This document shows positions 41,170 through 49,979 of a DNA stretch of 64,000 nt, in pieces. A model generated the notes under the pieces. The model did no database searches, was not told the origin of the DNA, and saw nothing but the letters and a program-made list of their open reading frames with translations. Every line of letters begins with the position of its first letter. Position 1 is the first letter of the stretch. The position numbers were made by a program, and so were the translations under genes. This DNA comes from Streptomyces lucensis JCM 4490 (GTDB lineage Bacteria; Actinomycetota; Actinomycetes; Streptomycetales; Streptomycetaceae), in contig NZ_BMUE01000006.1 in NCBI RefSeq assembly GCF_014650035.1, forward strand, positions 1 to 64,000. Reading direction: 5' to 3'.

Positions 41170-44100
41170 ATGTCTACGCATCCCGCCCCCGCCTTCGGCA
41201 CCCTCGCCCCCCGCCTGACCGAGCTGTCGCTGCGCGACGCGCACCGGATCGGCCGGCGGCTCGAGGGCGCGCGCAAGATCCGTAAGCCCGAGGCCCGTGC
41301 CGCCGTCCTCGCCGAGATCGACGGCGAGATCGACAAGGCCTCGGCACGCATGGACGAGCGGCGCTCCCGTGTGCCCGTCGTCGGCTATCCCGAGCAGTTG
41401 CCGGTCAGCCAGAAGAAGGACGAGATCGCGGCCGCCATCCGCGATCACCAAGTCGTCATCGTCGCCGGTGAGACCGGTTCCGGCAAGACCACGCAGATCC
41501 CGAAGATCTGCCTGGAGCTGGGCCGCGGGGTGCGCGGGATGATCGGGCACACCCAGCCCCGCCGGATCGCCGCCCGCACGGTCGCCGAGCGGGTCGCGGA
41601 GGAGCTGCGGACCCCGCTCGGCGAGGCCGTCGGCTGGAAGGTCCGCTTCACCGACCAGGTGAACCCGGACGCGACCTTCATCAAGCTGATGACGGACGGC
41701 ATCCTGCTCGCCGAGATCCAGACCGACCGCGAGCTGCGCGCCTACGACACGATCATCATCGACGAGGCGCACGAGCGGTCCCTGAACATCGACTTCCTGC
41801 TGGGGTACCTGGCCCAGCTGCTGCCGAAGCGCCCGGACCTGAAGGTCGTCATCACGTCGGCGACCATCGACCCCGAGCGCTTCTCCCGGCATTTCGGCGA
41901 CGCCCCGATCGTCGAGGTCAGCGGGCGGACGTACCCGGTCGAGGTGCGCTACCGGCCCTTGCTGGAGGAGGACGCCGAGGACGCCGACCGGGACCAGATC
42001 ACGGCCATCACCGACGCCGTCGAGGAGCTGATGGGCGAGGGGCAGGGCGACATCCTCGTCTTCCTCTCCGGTGAGCGGGAGATCCGGGACACGGCGGACG
42101 CCCTGGAGAAGAAGAAGTACCGGTTCACGGAGGTGCTGCCGCTCTACGCGCGGCTCTCGCACGCCGAGCAGCACCGCGTCTTCCAGCCGCACACCGGGCG
42201 CCGGATCGTGCTCGCGACCAACGTGGCCGAGACCTCCCTGACCGTCCCCGGCATCAAGTACGTCATCGACCCCGGCTTCGCCCGCATCAGCCGCTACAGC
42301 CACCGCACCAAGGTGCAGCGGCTGCCGATCGAGCCGGTCTCGCAGGCCAGCGCCAACCAGCGCAAGGGCCGCTGTGGCCGTACGTCGGACGGCATCTGCA
42401 TCCGGCTGTACAGCGAGGAGGACTTCCTCGGCCGTCCGGAGTTCACGGACGCGGAGATCCTGCGCACGAACCTGGCCTCCGTCATCCTGCAGATGACCGC
42501 GGCCGGCCTCGGCGACATCGAGAAGTTCCCCTTCATCGATCCGCCGGACCACCGCAACATCCGCGACGGCGTGCAACTGCTGCAGGAGCTGGGGGCACTG
42601 GACCCGGCCGAGAAGGACCCGCGCAAGCGGCTCACGCAGACCGGCCGCAAACTGGCCCAGCTGCCCGTCGACCCGCGTCTGGCCCGCATGGTGCTGCAGG
42701 CGGACACGAACGGGTGCGTCCGCGAGGTCATGGTCATCGCGGCCGCGCTGTCCATCCAGGACCCGCGTGAGCGCCCGGCGGAGAAGCAGGCGCAGGCCGA
42801 CCAGCAGCACGCCCGCTTCAAGGACGAGACCAGCGACTTCCTGGCCTATCTGAACCTGTGGCGGTACATCCGCGAGCAGCAGAAGGAGCGGGGTTCGTCG
42901 TCCTTCCGGCGGATGTGCAAGCAGGAGTACCTGAACTTCCTTCGCATCCGCGAATGGCAGGACATCTACACCCAACTGCGGACGGTCGCCAAGCAGATGG
43001 GGATCCACCTCAACGAGGAGGACGCCCCCGCCGACCGCGTCCACGTCTCCCTCCTCGCCGGCCTCCTCTCCCACATCGGGATGAAGGATGTGAAGGACGG
43101 CAACAAGAACGAGTACCTGGGCGCCCGCAACGCCAAGTTCGCGGTCTTCCCGGGTTCGGCGCTGTTCCGCAAGCAGCCGAGGTTCGTGATGTCGGCCGAG
43201 CTGGTGGAGACCAGCCGGCTGTGGGCGCGGGTCAACGCGAAGATCGAGCCGGAGTGGGTCGAACCGCTCGCGGAGCACCTGCTCAAGCGGACGTACAGCG
43301 AACCGCGCTGGGAGAAGGACCAGGCCGCGGTGATGGCGTACGAGAAGGTCACGCTGTACGGCGTGCCGATCGTCGCGCAGCGGAAGGTGAACTTCGGCCG
43401 CATCGATCCCGAGGTCAGCCGTGAGCTGTTCATCCGCAACGCGCTGGTGGAGGGCGACTGGCGCACGCACCACAAGTTCTTCGCGGACAACCGCAGGCTC
43501 CTCAGCGAGGTCGAGGAGCTGGAACACCGGGCCCGGCGCCGGGACATCGTGGTCGACGACGAGACGCTGTTCGACTTCTACGACCAGCGGGTGCCCGAGC
43601 ACGTCGTGTCCGGTGCCCATTTCGACTCCTGGTGGAAGCGCAAGCGGCACGAGCAGCCCGATTTCCTGGACTTCGAGCGGGAGATGCTCATCCGGGAGTC
43701 GGCGGAGGCGGTCACCAAGGCCGACTACCCGGACTCCTGGCGGCAGGGGAACCTGAAGTTCAGGGTCACGTACCAGTTCGAGCCGGGCGCGGACGCGGAC
43801 GGCGTGACGGTGCACATCCCGCTCCAGGTCCTCAACCAGGTCACGGACGAGGGCTTCGACTGGCAGATCCCGGGCCTGCGCGAGGAGGTGGTCACGGAGC
43901 TGATCCGCAGCCTGCCCAAGCCGATCCGCCGCAACTACGTGCCCGCGCCGAACTACGCCAGGACGTTCCTGCAGAGGGCGGTCCCGTCGGCCCCCGGCAG
44001 CGCGACGGCACCGCAGGAACCGCTCACCGGGGCCATGGCCCGTGAGCTGAAGCGCATGGTCGGCGTTCCCTTCGAGGCGGACGACTTCGACTGGGCGAAG

Positions 44101-45138
44101 GTCCCGGAACATCTGAGGATCACCTTCAGGATCGTGGACGAGCGGCGCCGCAAGCTGGCGGAGGACAAGGACCTCGAGGCGCTGAAGCTGCGTCTGAAGC
44201 CGAAGGCGCGCAAGGCCCTCTCCCAGGCGGCGGCCGCCACGGCGTCGCGGGAGGGCGGTGAGTCCCTGGAGCGCGAGGGGCTGACCGACTGGACGATCGG
44301 CACGCTCACCCGGGTCTTCGAGACCCGCCGGGGCGGCCAGCCGGTGAAGGCGTACCCGGCGCTGGTGGACGACGGCGACACGGTCTCGGTGCGGCTCTTC
44401 GACACGGAGGCGGAGCAGGCCGAGGCGATGTGGAAGGGCACGCGCCGCCTCATCCTGCGCAACATCCCGGTGAATCCGGCGAAGTTCGCGAGCGACCGCC
44501 TCACGAACGCCCAGAAGCTGGCGCTGTCCGCCAACCCCCACGGCTCCGTCCAGGCGCTCTTCGACGACTGCGCGATGGCCGCGGCGGACAAGCTGATCGG
44601 GGACTTCGGCGGGCCGGTGTGGGACGAGGAGTCGTACCGGAAGCTGTTCGACAAGGTGCGGGCGGAGATCGTGGACACAACGGTCCGTGCGGTGGGCCAG
44701 ACGCAGCAGGTGCTGGCCGCCTGGCAGGCCTGTGAGCGCCGCCTGAAGGCCGTGGGCAGCCCGGCGCTGCTGGCAAACCTGACGGACGTGCGCAAGCAGC
44801 TGGACGCCCTGGTGAGGCCCGGTTTCGTGACCTGGGCGGGCATGGGGCGGCTGCCCGACCTCATGCGCTACCTGGTGGCGGCGGACCGGCGCCTGCAGCA
44901 GATGCCGACGGGCGTCCAGCGGGACACCACGCGCATGGAGAAGGTGCACGAGATGCAGGACGAGTACGCCTGGTTGCTGGAGCAGCTCCCCAAGGGCCGT
45001 CCGGTGCCGCGGCAGGTCCTGGACATCCGCTGGATGATCGAGGAGCTGAGGGTCAGCTATTTCGCCCACGCGCTGGGCACGGCGTACCCCGTCTCGGACA
45101 AGCGGATCGTGAAGGCGATCGACGCCGCGGCTCCGTAG
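41170..45138 (+). CDS. hrpA: ATP-dependent RNA helicase HrpA (DEAH box)
   Basis: 1322 residues, full length for HrpA. Motif I GETGSGKTTQ (about residue 100), DEAH in IIIDEAHERSLN, SAT in VITSATIDPE, and motif VI QRKGRCGR are intact. They are followed by the helicase-associated HA2 and OB-type regions (about 470-720) and the long HrpA C-terminal domain (DUF3418-like, from about 730). It unwinds RNA with ATP and is thought to act in mRNA processing or stalled-ribosome clearance. The ATG at 41170 begins MSTHPAPAFGTL. Its end is 96 bp from the second tRNA-Asp. Confidence 0.95.
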   Translation: MSTHPAPAFGTLAPRLTELSLRDAHRIGRRLEGARKIRKPEARAAVLAEIDGEIDKASARMDERRSRVPVVGYPEQLPVSQKKDEIAAAIRDHQVVIVAGETGSGKTTQIPKICLELGRGVRGMIGHTQPRRIAARTVAERVAEELRTPLGEAVGWKVRFTDQVNPDATFIKLMTDGILLAEIQTDRELRAYDTIIIDEAHERSLNIDFLLGYLAQLLPKRPDLKVVITSATIDPERFSRHFGDAPIVEVSGRTYPVEVRYRPLLEEDAEDADRDQITAITDAVEELMGEGQGDILVFLSGEREIRDTADALEKKKYRFTEVLPLYARLSHAEQHRVFQPHTGRRIVLATNVAETSLTVPGIKYVIDPGFARISRYSHRTKVQRLPIEPVSQASANQRKGRCGRTSDGICIRLYSEEDFLGRPEFTDAEILRTNLASVILQMTAAGLGDIEKFPFIDPPDHRNIRDGVQLLQELGALDPAEKDPRKRLTQTGRKLAQLPVDPRLARMVLQADTNGCVREVMVIAAALSIQDPRERPAEKQAQADQQHARFKDETSDFLAYLNLWRYIREQQKERGSSSFRRMCKQEYLNFLRIREWQDIYTQLRTVAKQMGIHLNEEDAPADRVHVSLLAGLLSHIGMKDVKDGNKNEYLGARNAKFAVFPGSALFRKQPRFVMSAELVETSRLWARVNAKIEPEWVEPLAEHLLKRTYSEPRWEKDQAAVMAYEKVTLYGVPIVAQRKVNFGRIDPEVSRELFIRNALVEGDWRTHHKFFADNRRLLSEVEELEHRARRRDIVVDDETLFDFYDQRVPEHVVSGAHFDSWWKRKRHEQPDFLDFEREMLIRESAEAVTKADYPDSWRQGNLKFRVTYQFEPGADADGVTVHIPLQVLNQVTDEGFDWQIPGLREEVVTELIRSLPKPIRRNYVPAPNYARTFLQRAVPSAPGSATAPQEPLTGAMARELKRMVGVPFEADDFDWAKVPEHLRITFRIVDERRRKLAEDKDLEALKLRLKPKARKALSQAAAATASREGGESLEREGLTDWTIGTLTRVFETRRGGQPVKAYPALVDDGDTVSVRLFDTEAEQAEAMWKGTRRLILRNIPVNPAKFASDRLTNAQKLALSANPHGSVQALFDDCAMAAADKLIGDFGGPVWDEESYRKLFDKVRAEIVDTTVRAVGQTQQVLAAWQACERRLKAVGSPALLANLTDVRKQLDALVRPGFVTWAGMGRLPDLMRYLVAADRRLQQMPTGVQRDTTRMEKVHEMQDEYAWLLEQLPKGRPVPRQVLDIRWMIEELRVSYFAHALGTAYPVSDKRIVKAIDAAAP

Positions 45139-45160
45139 CCGTTCGCGTACAGGGGGTGAG

Positions 45161-45190
45161 TTCGACCAGGCGGCCCACCTCCTGTACAGT
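45161..45190 (+). promoter_or_regulatory. promoter of the second tRNA-Asp
   Basis: -35 TTCGAC (45161-45166), 18-bp spacer, -10 TACAGT (45185-45190), 44 bp before the tRNA, the same spacing as ahead of tRNA-Glu. Confidence 0.6.
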
Positions 45191-45234
45191 CTCTTTTCGC
45201 AGCGCAGAACGGCAAGCGAAGCGCCGCGAAACCT

Positions 45235-45309
45235 GGTCCTGTGGAGCAGTTTGGAGTGCTCGCCACCCTGTCAAGGTGGAGGCCGCGGGTTCAAATCCCG
45301 TCAGGACCG
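45235..45309 (+). tRNA. tRNA-Asp (GTC), copy 2
   Basis: 75 nt, identical in sequence to the copy at 39729-39803, anticodon GTC and G73. Its last 17 bases are repeated twice more downstream as part of a 134-bp tandem array. Confidence 0.96.
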
Positions 45310-45662
45310 CAATGAGAGGCCCGCATCCGGCAACGGACGCGGGCCTCAGTCATGCACGGCACACAGCGCGCACCAACCCGTCGAGGAAGAGGCCGCGCCC
45401 GCGGCGGAGCCGCGATCGGGCACAGCAAATCCCGTCAGGACCGCAACGAGAGGCCCGCATCCGGCAACGGACGCGGGCCTCAGTCATGCACGGCACACAG
45501 CGCGCACCAACCCGTCGAGGCGGAGACCGCGCCCGCGGCGGAGCCGCGATCGGGCACAGCAAATCCCGTCAGGACCGCAACGAGAGGCCCGCATCCGGCA
45601 ACGGACGCGGGCCTCAGTCATGCACGGCACACAGCGCGCACCAACCCGTCGAGGAAGAGGCC
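45293..45662 (+). repeat. 134-bp tandem array seeded by the tRNA-Asp 3' end, with repeated terminators
   Basis: Units begin at 45293, 45427 and 45561 (the third is cut at about 45662). Each starts with AAATCCCGTCAGGACCG, the 3' end of tRNA-Asp, and carries a hairpin GAGGCCCGCATCCG-GCAA-CGGACGCGGGCCTC split as stem-loop-stem (45316-45347, 45450-45481, 45584-45615). A fourth variant hairpin stands at 45656-45687. The array probably arose by tandem duplication and gives the tRNA several terminators. From 45690 to 45863 I see no gene. Confidence 0.92.
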
Positions 45663-45863
45663 CGCATCCGGCGACGGACGCGGGCCTCCGTCGTGCGCGG
45701 ACGCGGCGAGTGCCATCACGGCCGCATGCGGAGAGGCCCTCGGTCCGGGCCCTTCGCCGTTGCCGGTGTCCGGCGGCGCCGCCCGCTCCCTTGACGGCGT
45801 CACATTCGGTCGGTACCCAGAGAGCATGGCCCGTTCCTCCTGTGGGGCCTCTGGAGGTGGCGT

Positions 45864-46067
45864 ATGGCGGCATCGGCCAGGCACGAGACGCGGGCGCTGC
45901 TGAGGGCGCATCTGTCGGCCGCGTCGTCCTACGGGCACCTCACCCGTCGCTGCGCCGTCTGCCGCCATCTGCAGCGGCTGGCGATGGACGGCGGCCCGGG
46001 CCCCCAGCAGGCGGAGGCGGAGGCGGACGACGGGCAGGCCGGGGACGAGCACCCCCGCAGCGCGTGA
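45864..46067 (+). CDS. small CxxC protein, conserved-looking, unknown function
   Basis: 67 residues: a helical, Arg/His-rich N-terminus (ARHETRALLRAHLSAAS), then RRCAVCRHLQRLAMD with a CxxC pair, and an acidic disordered tail. TGGAGG sits 6 nt before the ATG, which supports translation. I believe similar small proteins occur next to bldC in other Streptomyces (perhaps the DUF6274 family) but cannot verify it. One CxxC pair is too little for a WhiB-type cluster, which needs four cysteines. Confidence 0.6.
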   Translation: MAASARHETRALLRAHLSAASSYGHLTRRCAVCRHLQRLAMDGGPGPQQAEAEADDGQAGDEHPRSA

Positions 46068-46290
46068 TCAGTCCCACTAGCGCACCACGGCCGCCGGCGA
46101 CAAGCCGGCTCGCCTGTGACGGGAGTCACCGCATGAGTTTTTGAAAGAGCGGTACTTACCCCCGCCCTACAACTGGTCAATTTTATATGTGCAATTGCAC
46201 CTCGTTCAGAGGTCTCGCACAGCGCTTCCGACACCCCTCCCCAGACTCCGACAAGGCCGCTCACAGAGCACCGACCGGCCGCTGTCCGCG
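46068..46290. other. non-coding gap downstream of bldC terminator
   Basis: Low-complexity intergenic DNA between two convergent genes. An unusually AT-rich patch, CAATTTTATATGTGCAATTG-like, lies near 46170-46197. No gene is supported on either strand. Confidence 0.5.
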
Positions 46291-46329
46291 CACAAAAAAG
46301 ATCGCACCGGACCCGGCGGAGTCCGGCGC
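46291..46329 (-). terminator. intrinsic terminator of bldC with U-run
   Basis: On the minus strand GCGCCGGAC, an 8-nt loop and GTCCGGTGC form a stem with one wobble, followed shortly by TTTTTT (46294-46299). A classical Rho-independent terminator, rare in this window, about 150 bp beyond the bldC stop. Confidence 0.8.
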
Positions 46330-46480
46330 GACCTACGACGCACCCTGTGCTGCTTGCCTACGACGTTCTCTTCGGCTCGGGAGAGGGGCCTGTTGGGGCA
46401 GGACCCGCGTCGGTCACAGCTGTGGTTCCGGGCTCGGCGGCCAGTTGGGGGACCGACCGTTTCGCCCGGTATTCAGTTGT

Positions 46481-46687
46481 TCAGGCCTCGCTGCGCTGCT
46501 GCGGGATGCCCGCGAGCAGAGCGCGCACCTCGGCCTCGCGGTAGCGGCGGTGCCCGCCGAGCGTGCGGATGGACGTGAGCTTGCCGGCCTTCGCCCACCG
46601 CGTGACCGTCTTGGGGTCGACGCGGAACATGGTGGCGACCTCAGCCGGGGTCAGCAGCGGCTCGGCATCAGGGGTGCGAGCGGTCAT
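46481..46687 (-). CDS. bldC: developmental regulator BldC (single-domain MerR-like DNA-binding protein)
   Basis: 68 residues, full length. The winged helix-turn-helix covers nearly all of it: LLTPAEVATMFRVDPKTVTR, then a wing TLGGHRRYREAEVRALLAG. BldC binds direct repeats cooperatively, without a dimerisation domain, and in Streptomyces delays entry into development; mutants are bald. The ATG at 46687 has GAGGAGG 7 nt upstream. A short 5' hairpin (46704-46723, GAACCGA/TCGGTTC) stands just before the ribosome site. The sequence is what I recall for SCO4091. Confidence 0.96.
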   Translation of the reverse strand: MTARTPDAEPLLTPAEVATMFRVDPKTVTRWAKAGKLTSIRTLGGHRRYREAEVRALLAGIPQQRSEA

Positions 46688-47205
46688 GAGCGGCCTCCTC
46701 GGGAGAACCGAACCTTCTCGGTTCTTTCCTCTAAATTCTGCACCTTGACCCGCGTTGCCCGAAATGGCGGACGCGAGTCGAGTCGGTTATAGGACGAACG
46801 GCTTGTCCTCGGCACTACAACTACACCATCTGTCCAGCCGCGTCGGCCAAACCGATGGAATTGCCCTCCCAGGTGTTCATCAGCGACGGAAGCCGATGGA
46901 CCATGCCATAGCGGACAGTCACGCCACTGTGACGATCAGTCACAGGACAATCAGGAGCCACCAGACCCCCCAAAGCGTGCAATGCTGAGAATCCACCCAC
47001 AATGGAGCATAGTTGGGCGGACGGAGCCCTCCCCGGACTCCTTGTCCTATTTTGGCATGAGGGGCGGCAAGAGGCGCAAGGGCCGTGTAAGTGCCGTCCA
47101 TCACCCTTGAGACAAAAGTCCAGATCGGGGCCAACATCCCGTCAAAGGGTCAAGTGCCGTAGACCGTACGTCGTTCGACGCCGTTCGAGCCGTGATGTAC
47201 GTCAC
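46688..47205. promoter_or_regulatory. long upstream region of bldC
   Basis: About 520 bp between the bldC start and the stop of the hypothetical gene at 47206, both on the minus strand. It is less GC-rich than its surroundings. A TATAAC box on the minus strand near 46787 and the leader hairpin at 46704-46723 are the only promoter-like items I can point to. No gene is supported. Confidence 0.45.
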
Positions 47206-48048
47206 TCAGTTGGCGGATCGTCGGTCACGTACCGCCCGCCACCGCTCCACGAGGCGCCCGTACGCCTCCGCGGCCGCCGCCCCGTCACCCGTGCGCAGCG
47301 CCTCGATCCCCTCGGCTACGTCCGCCGCCGAGCGGTCGCCTTCCAACTCGCCGGCCGGCAGCACGTGCACGAGGCCGCCGTAGTCCAGTTCCACCAGCGA
47401 GCGCGGGTGGAACTCCTCCAGCCAGCGGCCGACGTCCACCAGCCCGTCGATCAGCGGGCCCTCCTCGACGGCGTCCTTCAGCGTGCGCAGCGCCCGCGCC
47501 ACCCTGCGCCGGGCCTGCACCATCGGCGTGCGGTAGCGCAGCGCCGGGGGCTCCTCGGCGGTGCCCTTGCCGTAGTGGCGCTCCTCGTCGGAGACCAGTA
47601 CGAACCAGTTCAGCGGCACCTGCCACGTCGCCGTGCGGATCCAGGGCCGGGCGTCGGGATTGCCGGCGAGCCAGCGCTCGTAGTCCTTCTCGGCCTGCCG
47701 GCGCACGACCGGCGGCAGCGCCGCGTCCAGCACCGGCGGCGGCAGCTCCTCGGCGAGTCCGCCCAGGGCCTGCCAGCCGCGCAGCCGGGTACGCCAGGGG
47801 CACACGCAGGTCACCCCCTCGACCTCCAGCACGAAGGCGTCACCGCTCTCGTGCACCGGCACCGCGATCGGCGGAGTGGGCAGCAAGTCGGCCAGGGAAC
47901 GGCGCAGTTCGTCCTGACAGGAGGGGCGGTCGGGCCGCCGGGCGTAGCGCTCCCAGTGACCGCGCTCCGGCTCCGGGAAGGCGCCCAGCGGCTCGTACAC
48001 GCGCAGATACACGGCGTAGGGGACGACCACGGAGGACACCTTGGGCAC
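47206..48048 (-). CDS. conserved hypothetical protein
   Basis: About 280 residues, soluble and charged. It opens VPKVSSVVVPYAVYLRVYEP and has a Trp-rich middle (ATWQVPLNWFVLVSDEERHY), followed by helical segments with RTPMVQARRRVARALRTLKD. No motif that I can assign to an enzyme or DNA-binding fold. GGGGAGGGAG precedes the GTG at 48048 by about 6 nt, so I reject a longer in-frame ATG at 48213. It diverges from vdh; I recall a gene like it at this place in other Streptomyces. Confidence 0.8.
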   Translation of the reverse strand: MPKVSSVVVPYAVYLRVYEPLGAFPEPERGHWERYARRPDRPSCQDELRRSLADLLPTPPIAVPVHESGDAFVLEVEGVTCVCPWRTRLRGWQALGGLAEELPPPVLDAALPPVVRRQAEKDYERWLAGNPDARPWIRTATWQVPLNWFVLVSDEERHYGKGTAEEPPALRYRTPMVQARRRVARALRTLKDAVEEGPLIDGLVDVGRWLEEFHPRSLVELDYGGLVHVLPAGELEGDRSAADVAEGIEALRTGDGAAAAEAYGRLVERWRAVRDRRSAN

Positions 48049-48247
48049 GCCTGCTCCCTCCCCATAGGACCGGGCTCGAAACCACTGCAAATCGTGCCAC
48101 GGCCATGCGTGCGCGAAGGGCACGCAAGAGTGATCCTTAACACTGCACGGATGGTGGTCGTGCCGAGGCTCTACTCTCATGCCACGGCACCCCGCCATCC
48201 GTACGGGGTCCACCCCACTCGCCGCTATTTACACAGGAGTCACCACA

Positions 48248-49345
48248 GTGACCGAGGTAACCGGCGCACCTGCTGATGTCCTGCACGCCCTGTTCCAGTC
48301 GGACCAGGGCGGCCACGAGCAGGTCGTGCTCTGCCAGGACCGCGCGACCGGCCTGAAGGCCGTGATCGCCCTCCACTCCACCGCCCTGGGCCCGGCCCTC
48401 GGCGGAACCCGCTTCTACCCGTACGCGACCGAGGCCGAGGCCGTCGCCGACGCCCTGAACCTCGCGCGCGGGATGTCGTACAAGAACGCCATGGCCGGGC
48501 TCGACCACGGCGGCGGCAAGGCCGTGATCATCGGCGACCCGGAGCGCGACAAGACCGAGGAACTGCTGCTCGCCTACGGGCGCATGGTCGCCTCGCTCGG
48601 CGGGCGCTACGTCACCGCGTGCGACGTCGGCACGTACGTCGCCGACATGGACGTGGTGGCCCGCGAGTGCCGCTGGACGACCGGCCGCTCCCCCGAGAAC
48701 GGCGGCGCCGGCGACTCCTCGGTGCTGACCGCGTTCGGCGTCTACCAGGGCATGCGCGCCTCCGCCCAGCACGTGTGGGGCGACCCCTCGCTGCGCGGCC
48801 GCAAGGTCGGCGTGGCGGGCGTCGGCAAGGTCGGCCACCACCTGGTGAAGCACCTGCGCGACGAGGGCGCCGAGGTCGTCGTCACGGACGTGCGCGCGGA
48901 CGCCGTCCAGCGGATCGTCGAGCAGTACCCGCAGGGTGTGACGGCCGTCGCCGACACCGAGGCGCTCATCCGGGTGGAGGGGCTCGACATCTTCGCCCCC
49001 TGCGCGCTCGGCGGGGCCCTGAACGACGAGTCCGTCCCGGTGCTGACCGCCAAGGTGGTGTGCGGCGCGGCCAACAACCAGCTCGCCCACCCGGGTGTGG
49101 AGAAGGACCTCGCCGACCGCGGGATCCTGTACGCGCCGGACTACGTGGTGAACGCGGGCGGGGTCATCCAGGTGGCGGACGAGCTGCACGGGTTCGACTT
49201 CGACCGGTGCAAGGCGAAGGCGGCGAAGATCTTCGACACCACGCTGGCCATATTCGCACGTGCGAAGGAAGACGGTATTCCGCCGGCCGCCGCGGCCGAC
49301 CGGATCGCCGAGCAGCGGATGGCCGAGGCGCGCGCGGCGCGCTGA
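48248..49345 (+). CDS. vdh: valine/branched-chain amino acid dehydrogenase
   Basis: 365 residues of the Glu/Leu/Phe/Val dehydrogenase family. It oxidatively deaminates valine (and leucine/isoleucine) to 2-oxo acids with NAD+, feeding branched acyl-CoA precursors for fatty acids and polyketides. The catalytic lysines lie in [19 protein letters not shown], and the NAD site [17 protein letters not shown] is intact; [18 protein letters not shown] is highly conserved. The GTG at 48248 with CAGGAG upstream matches the start I recall for the Streptomyces enzyme; 23 upstream codons are rejected. Confidence 0.95.
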   Translation: MTEVTGAPADVLHALFQSDQGGHEQVVLCQDRATGLKAVIALHSTALGPALGGTRFYPYATEAEAVADALNLARGMSYKNAMAGLDHGGGKAVIIGDPERDKTEELLLAYGRMVASLGGRYVTACDVGTYVADMDVVARECRWTTGRSPENGGAGDSSVLTAFGVYQGMRASAQHVWGDPSLRGRKVGVAGVGKVGHHLVKHLRDEGAEVVVTDVRADAVQRIVEQYPQGVTAVADTEALIRVEGLDIFAPCALGGALNDESVPVLTAKVVCGAANNQLAHPGVEKDLADRGILYAPDYVVNAGGVIQVADELHGFDFDRCKAKAAKIFDTTLAIFARAKEDGIPPAAAADRIAEQRMAEARAAR

Positions 49346-49397
49346 GCCGGGCCGTGCCGGCACCCCGGCCGGGTGCCCCCTCGCACGGGTGAGCGGT

Positions 49398-49444
49398 ACC
49401 CGCCGACGGGAACTTAGAGAGAACTCTCACTTCCGTCGGCGGGT
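49398..49444 (+). terminator. terminator after vdh
   Basis: Long stem ACCCGCCGACGG / CCGTCGGCGGGT closing a loop that itself contains AGAGAGAACTCT-like pairing. About 50 bp beyond the vdh stop. The following gap to 49664 contains the promoter of the DUF3073 gene and no other gene. Confidence 0.75.
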
Positions 49445-49664
49445 CGTACCCCGATAAGTGGTTAAAATCGCCACTGACCAGCGAGGACGGGGCGCCTCGA
49501 GGGTCCTGTGCACACGCGCGTGCTGCGGGCGACGTACCGTATGGGCGCGGGCTCAGGTACCGTGGAAGCCCTACGGACCGGCCTCTCCACGGAGGGCCCG
49601 TTCCGATCATGAACGCGTGTCAGACTCTGGGGCCGTCGAGCCCCGTCACCGAGGGGGTCGAGCC

Positions 49665-49913
49665 ATGGGGCGCGGCCGGGCCAAGGCCAAGCAGACGAAG
49701 GTCGCCCGCCAGCTGAAGTACAACAGCGGTGGGACTGACCTGTCACGTCTGGCCAGTGAACTGGGCGCATCGACTTCGAGCCAGCCGCCGAACGGCGAGC
49801 CGTTCGAGGACGATGAGGACGACGAGGACGACCTGTACTCGCGCTACGCCGACCTCTATGAGGACGACGGGGGCGAGGACGACGGTCCTTCACAACATCG
49901 TCGCGGCGCTTGA
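49665..49913 (+). CDS. DUF3073 family protein
   Basis: 82 residues. The N-terminal MGRGRAKAKQTKVARQLKY is the signature of this small actinobacterial family; the second half is strongly acidic (EDDEDDEDDLYSRYADLYED), giving a basic head and acidic tail. Function unknown, cytoplasmic. GAGGGGG lies about 8 nt before the ATG. It converges on purM with a shared terminator, a neighbourhood I recall as conserved in Streptomyces. Confidence 0.88.
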   Translation: MGRGRAKAKQTKVARQLKYNSGGTDLSRLASELGASTSSQPPNGEPFEDDEDDEDDLYSRYADLYEDDGGEDDGPSQHRRGA

Positions 49914-49933
49914 CCTTGCACTGAAGCATTTGT

Positions 49934-49960
49934 CCGGTCGGTGGCACAGCCACCGACCGG
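49934..49960. terminator. bidirectional terminator between DUF3073 gene and purM
   Basis: 12-bp perfect stem CCGGTCGGTGGC with an ACA loop, placed 20 bp from each of the two convergent stop codons. Confidence 0.85.
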
Positions 49961-49979
49961 CTTCTGTGCTGTCCGGCGG

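Noticed and set aside
41122..45069. A 1315-codon minus-strand open frame
   Set aside because: It is the mirror of hrpA, whose helicase motifs are all present on the plus strand.
45293..45690. CRISPR array or complete integrated element at tRNA-Asp
   Set aside because: The 134-bp units are repeated whole, with no variable spacers, and there is no integrase, excisionase or phage gene nearby.
45864..46067. WhiB-family protein
   Set aside because: Only one CxxC pair is present; WhiB proteins need four cysteines and a GVWGG-like turn.
46141..46792. Overlapping plus-strand open frames opposite bldC
   Set aside because: They overlap bldC and its terminator, have poor codon bias and no ribosome site.
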